A stretch of 64,000 nt of DNA from Hypomesus transpacificus (lineage: Eukaryota > Chordata > Actinopteri > Osmeriformes > Osmeridae), in assembly GCF_021917145.1 (NCBI RefSeq), contig NW_025813938.1:1883998-1947997 (forward strand), in the 5' to 3' direction. Below the pieces are notes generated by a model. That model had not been told where the DNA came from. It saw nothing but the letters and a program-made list of their open reading frames with translations, and did not search any database. Both the position numbers and the translations under genes were made by a program. This document shows positions 33,310 to 45,331 of the stretch, one piece after another. Position 1 is the stretch's first letter. Each line of letters opens with the position of its first letter.

Positions 33310-36300
33310 TCACGCCCCCGTGTGGTTAGTTGTGTCATCTTCACTCTCCCTTCGCTTCCAGATCTGAAAGGAGAAACACACACAATAACACAAGTAAAAC
33401 ACACACAATAACACAAGTAAGTAAATCATTCAGAAATCACTGAACTTCAGACCAGACTTAAACAGCAGAAGGGATATGAGCTCTGCACCTGAATGTAGGC
33501 CTCTGACAAGGTGATCATCTGAGGCAGGATGTCTGTCACCTGCAGATCCTGCATCTCGTACCACTTCCCAGTTCCCTGCAGAAGAACGCGGAGCATCAGA
33601 ACATCAACATTCAAGATATTTATTGTCATGTGTACAGTTAAAAAAGTTACTCTGTACAATGAAATTGTTATTGTGCAATGTCCTCCTTCCACATAATTAC
33701 AAGAGAGAAAAATATACATAAATATACAGTCAGAATAAAATAAGCCACATAAATGAAAATTTTCCAGTCATAAAAAATACAATTAAAAAAGTCAATGCAA
33801 CTCAGACGCTTACGTGATGCAGGACATGTATTCTGTAGGCTCCCTCGGTCGGCTTCCCATCATGCACCACGTTGGCCACCAGGTCGTAGGTGGTGTGCTT
33901 CTCTGTCACCTGGGCCTCTTCAGTCAGGTACTCACGAAGATCCACGTTGCTATGGAGACGGCAAGTGCAGAGGAGCGATCAGACAAAACCACACTAGTGT
34001 TTAAGAGGGGGGGGGGGGAACGGTCGATGGGTGACGTGCGAAATCCCATTACGTGATGGGGAAGTTGACGATGGTGGGGTTCTTCTCCACAAAGAAGTTG
34101 TTCTTGGTGAATCTCTTGATGCAGAAGATGAGGTAGGGAGGCAGTTTGGTCAGTTGGAATTTTTTGAGGAAATTTTCCTTGTATGTTTTATACTCCTACA
34201 AGCAGAGGGGGGGAGAACATAATCATGTCACAAGGTGGGTCAACCCTTCCCTCCAAATACGATGCTTTGCACTGTGAAGAGGCCTGTCCTTCAACTGCCC
34301 TGTACGTGTGTGTGTGGTACGTGTGTGTTATGTGTGTGTGTGTGTGTGTGTGGTACGTGTGAGATGAATAAATGTCTCTTACATGTACATTTAGTCATTT
34401 AGCAGACGCTCTTATCCAGATCGACTTACAATAAGTACAGGGACATTCCCCCCGAGGCAAGTGCGGTGAAGTGCCTTGCCTGAGGACACAACGTAATTTG
34501 GCACAGCAGGGAATCGAACTGGCAACCTTCTGATTACTAGCCCAATTCCCTCACCGCTCAGCCACCTGACTCCCTCCCTCTTCTAAAAAAAACAAAACAA
34601 GACAGAGTTCCTGCAGGTTAACTGTACCTTCTCCGTGTTGCCGTTGAACTTGCCCAGGATGTTGAAGAGAGGGACCTGAGGGATGATGAGCTGCTCCTTC
34701 TCATCCTTGTAGAGGGGGGCCGTGGGCAGGTCAAGGGTGAGGTACAGGAAGGTGGACTCGGACATCTCCTCTTGGTACTCCTCCTTCAGCAGGAGGGCTT
34801 CCTTCTCCTCGGGCGGCTGGATACAGGACACCAGGTTAGCATCTGTAATGACCGGCTGCGGTCTGATTGGTGTGTAAACTATGTAGGCTACTCACCAAAT
34901 CAGGGTGGGGAAGCTTCTTGGAGAATATTCGCATGGAGCCTTGAAACACTTTGGTGATGCTCGCTTCAATGACATTGAGATGGAGGCAAAGGAGGGGAGG
35001 AGAAAGGACAGACGTTCATTAGTTCCAGACATGTTCCAGTGAGGAGGAGAACAAAGGAGTCCATCTCCCAGCGAGACTCACAGGGCTTCTTCTTGGTCCC
35101 TCCCAGAGCTCCGTGAAGAGCGTTCAGGAACCAGGACAGGAAGTCCACCGAATCTCCTGCAGGAGACAGAGAAGTAGCGGGAACATTTAGGGCCAGGGAG
35201 GCACATTCCGGAACAGGCACATTCCGGAACAGGCACATTCCGGAACAGGCACATTCCGGAACCTTTCCGGAAAAGGGATGAATTCCGGAACATTCGACAC
35301 GACTGCAGCGTCGTCTGTCAGGTGACAGCTGGTGCTCTCACCTTGCTTGGTGATCTGGAAGTTCTTTTTGCTGCAGAGCACCACGGCCTGCAGCATCTCG
35401 TGGGGCGACACGTGGGCCTTGAAGTTCCGGGGGTTCCACAGCTTGCGCATCAACTCCCCGAACCGCTGCACCAGCAGGAACATGATGTCACCGGGCGGCC
35501 GGCGGATATCGCGGTAGTTCTCCTCTTCTAGGAAGTAGTTACGTAGCGGCGGCACGTTGGACAGGGCCTGGTGCGTTGAAGAGAACAAGTATTACAGCAG
35601 TACTATTAATGAGCCTGGTGGTTAGGAGAGGTGTCATACAAATTATGCTTCCAGTCATGTTAAGATCTCAAACTTTGCAATACTGCATGCTAGGCTTTTT
35701 GCCATACTTCAATTCAGAGCCCTTTAAGGATATCATGGTGTACGACAGACATACCTGCAGCACCACATTGGCATAGTCATTGGCTTTGATGTTGTTGAGC
35801 CCTACGATGCCAGGCAGGTAGGTTGTGCCGTCATAGGCTCTGTACAGCTTGCCCTGCTTGTCCAATCCAGAGATGTGTAGTTTGGTGAAAGTGGGCTTCA
35901 GCACATACTGAAAACACAACACAAACCACATCATCACAGGCACATGCCCTGTAACACCAGCAGCTCTCAAATGATCGCTATTTATCTCCTTAGTCCTTAC
36001 TAATGCAACTATGTAAACTGTTGCTCCCTGATAAAACACCAATTAGCCACTTGACTGCATTGAATGCTTCTGTAACCACAACGCAGAATGCTAGACTAGA
36101 ACACTCCAACGCTCACCGTAATGTCTTCCAACGACGAGTCGATGATTTCGTAGTTATCAGGCAGGCAGTAGAACTTCAGTGTGTGGAGGTTTAGGAAAAC
36201 GTGGTGCGTGAACTGCACACTGTGCGTGTAAGCGTGAGACTTCAAACCTCTCCCTGAGAAAGACAAGTACAAGCGATGAGTCTAAACAAGTCGTAATTTG

Positions 36301-37043
36301 GTTGCTATTCTCTTGATCTTCTAAAAACCTGCTTAACTGCAGTAGTCAACATGAGGTAGCTTACCTTGGAAGTATTTACCACAGATGAGGCAAGCATACA
36401 CGTTGATGTGGGAAAGTGAGATGGAGCACAACTTTTCAAAGTCAAAGTCCAACACGCTCCTGGAGAGAGAAGTTTATGATGGATAGATCAGTCAGAAATT
36501 CGAAACATGTTCTTCCATGACGAACATAAGGCTGCACAGAACTAACAAGTTAACCCCATTGAGAAATTAAGGCTAACGTCTGCTACCTGTTTATTGTGTC
36601 AAGGTATGGACAGTGGCGGCTTCTTCGGTCTTCTGAGTCATGAGAGCGGCCAAGTTTGGATGGCACTGTAAAACAAATCACCACGTTGGTAAGCACTCAT
36701 GTAATTGAACACATACATTAGCTCTAGCTTGCTGCACAAACCATGTGAGTTTAGCTAATACTTAAATAAGCTATGAAGCGAACACCAAATTCATCATTTA
36801 AAATACCTAATTTTACTAACTTATGTTAATATCTACTGGTGCAAGTTCCATAAAAACACATTTTAATTGGAAACTGTGTGCTAAGTTTAGTCGGTCCGTG
36901 GTTAACGTAGCTGGCAAGTATTAGCCTAGTTAGCTTGGAAGCTACATTTCACTAGCATAACAAAGTGTAGTATCTAGTAAGCTACCATCGTCGTCATCGT
37001 CGTCTTCAAAGTCAGCTTCTCGTTCTCTCTTTACAGAAACCAT
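33310..37043 (-). CDS. usp39: Spliceosomal ubiquitin-peptidase-like protein USP39 (SAD1/SNUT2)
   Basis: Nuclear factor for U4/U6.U5 tri-snRNP assembly; USP fold without protease activity. Thirteen exons: 36986-37043, 36587-36665, 36365-36459, 36117-36253, 35755-35907, 35342-35567, 35082-35156, 34896-34963, 34628-34816, 34053-34195, 33814-33949, 33489-33575, 33310-33363. Total 1500 nt, 499 aa, all phases close. Starts MVSVKREREADFEDDDDDD; zinc-finger UBP region about 35-120 (HCPYLDTINRSVLDFDFEKL, YACLICGKYFQGRG). The USP domain follows (YDGTTYLPGIVGLNNIKAND) through TDILPQMITLSEAYIQIWKR. The position of the catalytic Cys holds Asp (NNIKANDYAN), as in known USP39. The N-terminal charged region is about 65 residues shorter than human (565 aa). 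The exon 8 acceptor (34963) has a weak tract but the phase fits. Shares a 483-bp head-to-head region with the C2orf68 homolog. Confidence 0.95.
34382..34575 (-). mobile_element. tRNA-derived SINE, minus orientation
   Basis: Only reverse-oriented copy in the window: tail first (tttagtcatttagcagacgc), then body, then B box (ggaatcgaactggc) and head (ctcaccgctcagccacctga). In usp39 intron 9, so sense to usp39. Confidence 0.93.
35195..35300. repeat. 16-bp repeat with ttccggaa palindromes
   Basis: Four to five units of ggcacattccggaaca plus degenerate copies in usp39 intron 6. Each unit contains the self-complementary octamer TTCCGGAA. Confidence 0.9.
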
Positions 37044-37526
37044 TGTGTAATATTAATAAAGATAGATAAGTTATGAAAACAATTGAGTCAAGCTAGCAGT
37101 TTAGCTAACTAGCTAGCTCTAGGACGTTCACAAGTAGCCTAAACGTCTAGCCAATACCCAAAACACCGTGCACCTACTAGTTCCCGGTCATATCTGGGCC
37201 AACCAAACCCAACCCCGACGTTTACTAGAGGCAACTACGTAAAGTTCAATCTAGCCATCTTCATTATGAACACATTTCCTGCTCATTTACGTCTAACAAC
37301 TTGTATATATATAATATATAAAAAATGAATTGATCAGATGATGATTACTGTTGGCGGAACTACCAGATGTTCAACTCAGGGTGCATTTATGTCTGGACAG
37401 AAAAACCCTTTCACAAAGCTTGATTGATGTTGCGATGCAGTTTGTTGGGTTAGGGAACAGCTTCCAAGGGAATAGCCAATAATTCACGTTCAAAATAACA
37501 ACATATTTAAAGTTATATGATTTAGA
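37044..37526. promoter_or_regulatory. Bidirectional promoter region, usp39 / C2orf68 homolog
   Basis: The two ATGs face away from each other across 483 bp with no repeat or other gene between them. No clear TATA box on either side; the same head-to-head pair exists in mammals. Contains a short ctagctag-rich stretch at about 37090-37125. Confidence 0.6.
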
Positions 37527-38781
37527 ATGGATATTTTAGGGGATGACGAAGCTCAAGATCTGAAATTTAAACCTGGGGGTCGTTTGGACATGAGCCATGG
37601 TTTCTTACACCACATCCGAAGGAACCAGATTGCCAGGTGACCGCAGACCGCAGGCTAGCTACCTTGTGTGATAGCAAACATTGAAGACTTATGCAGTATA
37701 CTTTGTGGATGTACCTAGTGAAGTCTTTGATAAGTATGTCTTTGCTAAAACGAACGATTATTTCCCTCACTGCTGGCACCCCGGACATGCGCAGAACGGG
37801 CATAAGGGGGGCCCCTATTTCTGTTCTGATATGGGTTTTCATCAGACAACTTTTAACGATTTGGCGTTTTTATTACAAATAACGTCGTGAATCAGTGATA
37901 CAGGTGTGATAGGGTTTCATATTGACCAAGTGTTGTCTTGTTCGTTAGAGATGATTATGACAAGGCGGTGAAGCAAGCTAAAGAGCTCCAAAACCGCAGG
38001 CAAACAACTCCTAGACGCCCACGTCGACCAGACATCCAAGTTTACCATCCACGAAGAAGCAGTAAGAATAATTCAATATTTTATTCATTTCAAACTGTCC
38101 AATATATCGATCTAGGACTTCCCTCAGTGTGTGTGCTTGTGTGCTTGCAGACGGGTCGGAGACGGGTGTGGGTGGAGCAGATGAGTCGAATGAAAGTGGG
38201 TCAAGTTCGGAGGCAGAGAGCCAGGGAACCGAACTGTTCTGGCTCGACTACCAGTCCGACTCCGGAAGTGTCACATCCTTCATCGTACACAAGGTATGCA
38301 CGTTAGCGTGTGTAACCGGCACCCTGTTATAGTGTTAGTTACTCAGGGCATCAGATGGCTGAGCGGTTAGGGAATCAAGCTATTAATCAGAAGGTTGCCG
38401 GTACGATTTTGGCCGTGCATAATGACGTTGTGTCCTTGGGCAAGGCACTTCACCCTACTTGCCCGGGGGAATGTCCCTGTACTTACTGTAAGTTGTTCTG
38501 GATAAGAGCGTCTGCTAAATGACTAAATGTATTGCATGTAAACAATGTTATTTTTAACCATGTCTAACACTAACATTACATGTAATGTTGTTGTTTTTTC
38601 AACCACATCTTAAGTCCTACAAATAAATGTCCTTGTGTCCCATGTTGACTTACCTCAGGGAGACAAGCCAGAGAGGGTGGTGGAGCGCGTGGCAGAGAGG
38701 AACGACTTGGACAAAGCCATGAGGGTGGCGCTGCAGGCTCGAGTTCGACAGGAAATGGACAAACGAGGGGACAAGCGCTGA
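37527..38781 (+). CDS. UPF0561 protein, C2orf68 homolog
   Basis: Small conserved vertebrate protein of unknown function. Four exons: 37527-37636, 37949-38061, 38151-38293, 38659-38781; 489 nt, 162 aa, phases 2, 1, 0 close exactly. The signature GGRLDMSHGFLHHIRRNQIA is at residues 18-37, followed by RDDYDKAVKQAKEL and a basic stretch (RRQTTPRRPRRPDIQVYHPR). An acidic/serine-rich middle (SNESGSSSEAESQ) leads to FWLDYQSDSGSVTSFIVHK, and the end is basic. The length matches the mammalian protein (about 166). Identification rests on this wording and on the head-to-head usp39 neighbour. No catalytic motif or membrane segment is visible. Confidence 0.92.
38350..38531 (+). mobile_element. tRNA-derived SINE
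   Basis: Head catcagatggctgagcggtt, decayed B box (ggtacgattttgg), body and tail intact. In intron 3 of the C2orf68 homolog. Confidence 0.92.
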
Positions 38782-39765
38782 GCAACGCATCAAAGGGGAT
38801 TGCTTGAGTCGTCACGGAGACAGAAGGGAGAGTGTTGAAGAAGACAGAATTCCTTCAGTGTCCTCGCAAGAGTCCTATAAATACACATATGATGACAGCC
38901 GTATAACTGGGACCAGAGGTACGACTTGAACCTAAGGCACAGAGGATGTTTCAGGAGGTTGGTGGTGTTAACCAGCAAAGCTGAGCCCTATGTGCCAACG
39001 GCTCCCAGGAAGTAAACACACAGCATTTTAACGATGTAGATCACAATAACATAACAATTGTCTGCAGAGAATGCTAGTGAACTGAAACAGGTCCATGCAA
39101 ACTGAACGCATTTGAGGTTTCGACCCTTGAAATTGATCTTCTTGCATCTGAAAATAAGTTGCGAATCACATGATGGGGAAACGGTCATTTTAAAAAGGGA
39201 AAGAAAATCACGGTTTATGCAAATCCTCTTCAGGAGAAGAAGAACAAGACATGGTGTGGTTTGATGTGAGGGGTCCCGACCATGTGACTCGACCATGTGA
39301 CTACTGTTGATCAGCTGACCTGTGACCATCTGGGTGTGTGGACCATGTGGTCTCCCTGATCTGGAGAACAGACTGACACACGGACAGAACACCAACAGGC
39401 TCTAGAGACTGTCACCCTGGAGACTGTTACCCTGGAGACTGTCACCACAGGACAGTCTGTTTCTATATCCTGTACCATAGACTCTGTACAAAACGTACTC
39501 GTGTGTGTGTGTGCGTGTGTGTGTGTGAGTAGGATGTTGGTGCATTTATTTACAGTTCTTTTCAACATTTTAGATTTTTTTTTTGTTCTCTTTGTGATTA
39601 CATGTGTTTGATTTGACTGAAGAGGAAATTCAGCAGCAGTTTTGTCTTGGTGACAAATGTACTTCACTCCGTCCTCCATAAGTTATTATAGATATTTTTT
39701 TGAGAGAGACTTATTTTTGATACTTTTCTGGAAAGTCCTATGATTGTGGTGTCTGTGTTACAGAT

Positions 39766-39771
39766 AATAAA
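39766..39771 (+). terminator. Poly(A) signal, C2orf68 homolog
   Basis: AATAAA about 985 nt after the stop at 38781, giving a 3' UTR of about 1 kb with a GT microsatellite (39500-39530). No closer AATAAA was seen. Confidence 0.5.
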
Positions 39772-39941
39772 GGCATTCATTATGAGAAAAAAGTGAGAAG
39801 TAGCCTAAATGCAAACCGACTGACTAATATTCTGATTGAGCCCAAGGCCCTCTATTGTCTTCTGAATATATACGGTATGAAAAAACTATTTTCTTTAGGG
39901 CCTTACCATCTAATAAGGAGACCTGGCAATACTGCTGTTTT

Positions 39942-40009
39942 ACGCTAGGGGGCAGCACAAGCATTGTTCAACTGAATCTTAGTTTCTTGTTTTGAAGGGG
40001 GCGCTGTTA
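39942..40009 (+). promoter_or_regulatory. Pair of CTCF-like sites
   Basis: acgctagggggcagcac (39942-39958) matches the CTCF core (CCASYAGRKGGCRSY) well; a weaker gaagggggcgctgtt follows at 39994. They lie just past the 3' end of the C2orf68 homolog, in the spacer towards mat2a. Confidence 0.45.
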
Positions 40010-43000
40010 CAGGCTGATATACTGGGAGGGTTGCGTCTTCCTGGGTGACGCTGAGATGCAGCCGTACCTCCGCCCGCTAAGGTTGTAGCTCAGTTTGGAC
40101 ACTTGATAGTTTAGTTACCGATTATATTTCTTTCCCACGACTACAGTTCCAACATTGGCTTGTGGGATGGGCACCCAACAAAACACACACTCAAAAGAAA
40201 AAGTTTTATATATATATATATATAGGGAATTACGTCTGGAAACACAATCTGATTATTCCGAACAAGCCTGGAGATAAGTAATGCATGAAGACGTGCTAGC
40301 TTCCTAGCTTCCTGACTGGGATACATGCTTGACCAAGCCATTACCTCAGTTATGCAAACACTGAACTTGGAGGGGGGAGGGCTCTCTGATGCTATTGGTG
40401 GGATGGAACCACACCTCTTAGTTCCTGTACCCCCTGCTCTTTCTAACCGGCCCACACCCCTTCCCCCGCATGTGACTGCAGTTGTTAGAGAGAAACATTA
40501 CTTTGACGACACAAGTGTTGCAGTTGGTCCCTGTTTTGCATGGGCCCGTTATGCAACATACATTACATAAATAATTGCAAGATTACAGAGGCAGCCGATT
40601 GGGATTTTCTCGACCACCATTTTATGATTAGCTATTGCTGGGTATCTTTTGGTTTGATTGGCATAAATTTATAGGCCATTCTTTTTCAAACACTTTAGTT
40701 CAAAGACTTGAGTCTGACCATGGCATGAGCCACGGCCTCGACATTGTCACCCCAAAGATATTTGCAGAGGTTTTCTATCTTTGTGTCTTTATTCTTTCCA
40801 GTCGTCGTTTTTAGGCCTGAAATCGATTGGTGAACTGTCATTCTGCTAAACGAGAACGCTAACCACAGACAAATCACCTCAGACGTAGCACTGCAGATTT
40901 GGGAATGTTCTCAATATCCCGTAAAAACGGACCATCTCACGTTAAGAGACCTAACGTCAAGACATTAAAGAACAAGAGGGTTTGTTGAGTTTTCCTGTCC
41001 TTCACTGTTGCTGCCGTTTAGCATGTGTGTATCACAACTGTGCTGAGGTGACAACTGCACCGTTGACGCTGTCGCTCCCAACAATATGAACGTGGCACAT
41101 TTTTATCTGCAGCCAAATGCTCTAACGCTGAGCTATATCAATTCCTCGGTGTGACGTCCCCAAAGCCAGAAGTCCATTGACCCCAATATGGCTTGTCTGT
41201 GGTGTACATAACGGTTAGACATCCTTCGATGCCTATATTAACGTGCGCACGTGGTCTTCCTATCTGCGTCCACGCTCCTCTCTAGGATAGCGAGATTTTC
41301 AAGGCTGTAGCCGTTTCCTATCAGTGTGAGAGCGGTTGGTATCTGGAGATGTGTAGCCAACACTTCGCTCCATAGTAGACTGAACACTCGGTGTAATGAT
41401 AAACGGTGTATTTTGCTTTTCGTCTGTGTGCTTGGCACAAAGTATAATTTAAGAAACACAAATTTTATATGTAGGCTATAACACTTGTATAGATGTCAAA
41501 TGTATTTCAGTGCGTGTCTTTAATTCACCCTAAATACCAGCACCAACCTATGCAGGCTACACTGAGGAAAAATCCTTTAAGACGGTAGGCCTAACCAAAA
41601 CTTAATCAGCTTGCAGGTGACATTAGTTAAATTACACACCGGCTGTTCCCCCGTGTTAAAGTCATACGTCTAGGACAAGCAACATGAACTTTGTGGCTCA
41701 GTACTGTACAGCCACAACGCACAGCACACCAACTGGTATGTGTGAGATATAATTAGCGGCTTGACCATGCCGACGTGGTCGTGAGTAACAGCTGCTGCAG
41801 AATGGCTCCAGTATGAACACCGTTTATCCCTCTACAAATACCAGCTTCTCACAGTTATGAATTACTAAATAGTAGCTAGTAAACTTCTAGGTACTTAAGA
41901 TAGTCTTGAACTGTGGGATGTCCACAATATATTTGATTTGTTGAACTAAAAGTTATCTTTTGATATAGCCTATAGGCTACAGTATTGGTGTTATTTGTCT
42001 GGGTGATCAGTGATTTGATGATTCGGTTGGGGACACAAGGCCGCTGGTGACAATATAAACTAGCTTTCCCTACGCTATATTGTTTACTCGATCAATCTTC
42101 ACTGACTGTTATTTTATATCTGGTTGGCCTAGTTCCTCGAAACCAAGGAACATCAAGGAACTTTTCACAGTAAATAATATACAGGCGACCTTAATGCGTA
42201 CTGAAAATGTTGCAAGAAAAATATATTCTGTTCAACTGCTGAGCAGCTGCTTGACTCAGAAGGCGTGCAGGTTACATTGCCTCCAGCAAGTGAATTTCTG
42301 AGATATGTGCAAGGTCGGCGGATGTCATCGTCCCTCGGACTAAAAAAGGTCTTCCTTGTGCTGCTCCTGTGCTCCAGACCTACCGGACCAAGTTAGCCCG
42401 AGGGAACCCGGGTTGCCGGGAATCAAATGTCGCCTCAGTATTTGTGCCAATAGCCAAGGGACCGTTTGAGAGGCTTCGGTGAAGGTTAGACACGTGTCAT
42501 GGCGCGGATATTAGCCCCATCACCTCATAGTTCAAACACTACTCACAGTCCTTAACATGTTGGTCATACAGCCACCAAATCAAATGATCAATCCATCCAT
42601 CAACTTGGGAAATGATTAACTAAACAGGTACGATAGAAACACCATCACCAACATTTTGTTTGTTCAATGGAGTAAGATTAACAGAGCAAATACAATAGAA
42701 CACCGGGCCTCAATGAACAGTCTGTAAACCATGCAGTCAAATCTATAAATCTGTTTCAACAATAAACAATACCCGATTTGTTTCAATGCTAAGAAGCAAG
42801 CTAGTGTTATGGGTAAAGAAAACATGGACTAAATCTACTAACAAATCTTAATATCAAGAGCTAGGCCAAATACACAATGTCCAAAGCTGACTATCGTTTG
42901 TGCCAATGCAAGGTAGTGACTGGTCTACCCAATTAAACTGAGAGGATTCAGCTCATAAGATTACCCATGTAGATTTGAAAGTAAACCCGATTTACTGAAG

Positions 43001-43680
43001 GCTCAGCTGTAGAAAACCTCTGGACAAATCCTGATTTGAATGCATCGCTATATGAATGCATAAATAAAAGGTCGTTGGAAGTGCAGCGGTAAAACCGTTG
43101 CGCAATTTATGCTTACACAATGACAGTCTTAAAACCCAAGTCTCATCCAGTCTGAGAATGCACTTTTCAAGCAAAGACAAAAATACCCTTTTCTAGGCCC
43201 TACTTTTAATCTCACAAGGGGGTCACAGGGTCCGTCAGTACTGTAGTTCTAAACATATAATATAATGTCAAATTCCAGAGCAACTCGTGGGTGCAAGTCC
43301 ATACTTGATTGAACAGTGCTTATGAAAAGTCTGGATGGATTGTTCATCATCAGTTATTTAACCTCTGGTTAACCAGGAAGGGCCAACTATAAGTGTTTCA
43401 AAAGCTTACCAAGCCCCCCAAACTGACTCGTTGTCTAAATTTAAATACCCTTTGTAACTTTGACAAGTGCCTGTTAAATAAGGTTCTGTGAAGGATTGAC
43501 CAGTGCTGGTTCTACATTGTTCTTAACTTACAAGGCCTTGGATACCTCAAGCGGAACATCATTAAAGCACCTCGCACAAACTCACAGGTCCTCATTTAAG
43601 CACCACCACCTCAGTTGACCTGCTATTAAAATAATAAAATAAAACGACACAGGCTACATGCTTCATGATGGAAAGATGCC
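40010..43680. other. Spacer between C2orf68 homolog and mat2a
   Basis: No exon recognised on either strand. A short AT microsatellite (40207-40225) is present; otherwise AT-rich unique sequence. Short open frames, such as a 60-codon one at 40695-40877 minus, lack any family signature. Confidence 0.5.
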
Positions 43681-43681
43681 T

Positions 43682-43687
43682 TTTATT
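43682..43687 (-). terminator. Poly(A) signal for mat2a
   Basis: AATAAA on the minus strand, 1.65 kb past the mat2a stop and about 270 nt past the last METTL16-type hairpin, so the 3' UTR would hold all five. Confidence 0.6.
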
Positions 43688-43954
43688 TCAGGTAATTGAC
43701 AGGAGGAAGAAATATCAAAACCTTTAAAGACAGAAGCATTTTTACAGTACAAGCTACCTGTTCCTCAAGATATTGGACGCACGTAGACAGAGCAAGAGTG
43801 GTTGTGGGGGAGGAAGGGAGTAGAGGAAGTAGAAAAGGCACTCCTACACTCACTGTAGCCCTGCCAGCTGACCTCAGAGTGGTAAAAACTAAAATAAAAA
43901 TGGGGGAAAAATAACCTAAACCCAAACACAGGCAGAGGGTGTCATGTAAACATG

Positions 43955-45309
43955 TCTGGTTTCTCTGTACAACACCAGATAAACTGCCACCCTCCCCCTC
44001 GCGTCACGGTTAAGGACACTGATGAGGAACAGCATCAGGCCCAGAGGCTGTGAACTACATTTACCACGTGAGCCGGCGGCGGATCTCTACAGAGGCACAC
44101 CAAAGCTTTTCTGTAGGACACTTTGGAACCACGAGAGACACGCCGAAAAAGGTTGTCGTTTTATTTTTTCAAAATCAAAAAACGTGATTCAGAAACTCGA
44201 GCCTTTCCCGTTTTAGTCGAAAGCTGCCTTCTGATTCGCTTAGCTTCTGTCTCCACGCCGAGTTTGACAACAAATAAATAATGATCCGTGTCACCTTGTG
44301 CACTTTTAAGAGCTCCTCATCGCGGTGACAGAGTTGTCCTCAGGGATAACGACAGGCCAGGTTTCTCTGTAGCTACACCCGCCGTCGATACCCAACCTGG
44401 GGAGTTCCCTCAACAACCACGTTTTACAAATGTAAAAAAAGACAAGACGGAAAAAAGGAGTTTTTATAAATATAAATTTCAAGGTTAATAACAGACGATC
44501 CAATCCACACCATTGTTCAAACTGTTCAGTATAAACTTAGACGTCCCCTGTAGACCTTAGCAGTGACATAGCAGCTTCTGACTTTTCTGTAGTACGCCAG
44601 AAAACCGCAAAGGCCTGTTCAGGGACTCGAGAGATACTGCTCATCCTGGGGAGAACTTGAACCACATGACTTCCTTGTTCCTCAGCCTGCAATGCATAGC
44701 ATATCTTAACCACTGACCATAAAAAAACGTGCCATTTTTACATCCTCCACAAAGATATGGGGAATAAAGCAGGGAAGGGGAACAAGGACAAATGGGGGAA
44801 GGTTGCTCAGTACCAATAAATTACTGAAACTGGTGGAGGACTCTTAAGCTCCATTTGATCCCACACGAGCAGACTTGTACCATACGGATGCCCGCAAGGT
44901 CCCTTACTAGAGTAGCACCAGTAAATAAACAAGGATGTTGTGTATACGGTCTCCGTCTATCGACACTGATGGTAGGGCGGACCTAGTAAGTATGGACGAA
45001 CTGAAGCTAATTGGATGGTGATGGGGCATTGGTGTAACGAATACAACACAAGTGTGCCATGTTTCATAGAGATGATCTGGTAACATCCAACCATTCTTCC
45101 TATATCCCTTTCCTGGGGAATGTGAAAGACGAGTCAAGAAAGCACTAGACAGCAAAGACTAGAGATGGAGAAGGAGAGGGAGGGGGGGGGTGCAGGAGGG
45201 GGTTGACGAGGCCTCAATGATGCCACTACGAGGGAATTTTTATTTTGAAAAGGGCCTTTTCTCCCCTGTGGACCATGAAGGCTTCTCTGTAGTATACACC
45301 AACAGGCCT
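43955..45309 (-). promoter_or_regulatory. Five METTL16-type hairpins in the mat2a 3' UTR
   Basis: On the mat2a strand the motif UACAGARAA occurs at 45283-45291, 44583-44591, 44363-44371, 44107-44115 and 43961-43969, each flanked by complementary arms. Hairpins: 45279-45309 (AGGC/GCCT), 44576-44602 (TTCTG/CAGAA), 44357-44400 (CCAGGTT/AACCTGG), 44100-44126 (CCAAAG/CTTTGG), 43955-43979 (TCTGGT/ACCAGA). In mammals six such hairpins in MAT2A are methylated or held by METTL16 and link SAM level to intron retention and mRNA stability. Confidence 0.85.
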
Positions 45310-45331
45310 GGGAGAGAAAAGCTTGACAGGT

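Noticed and set aside
40695..40877. 60-codon minus frame with KIENLCKYLWGDNVEAVA
   Set aside because: Looks protein-like but matches nothing I recognise and has no neighbouring exon; left as spacer.
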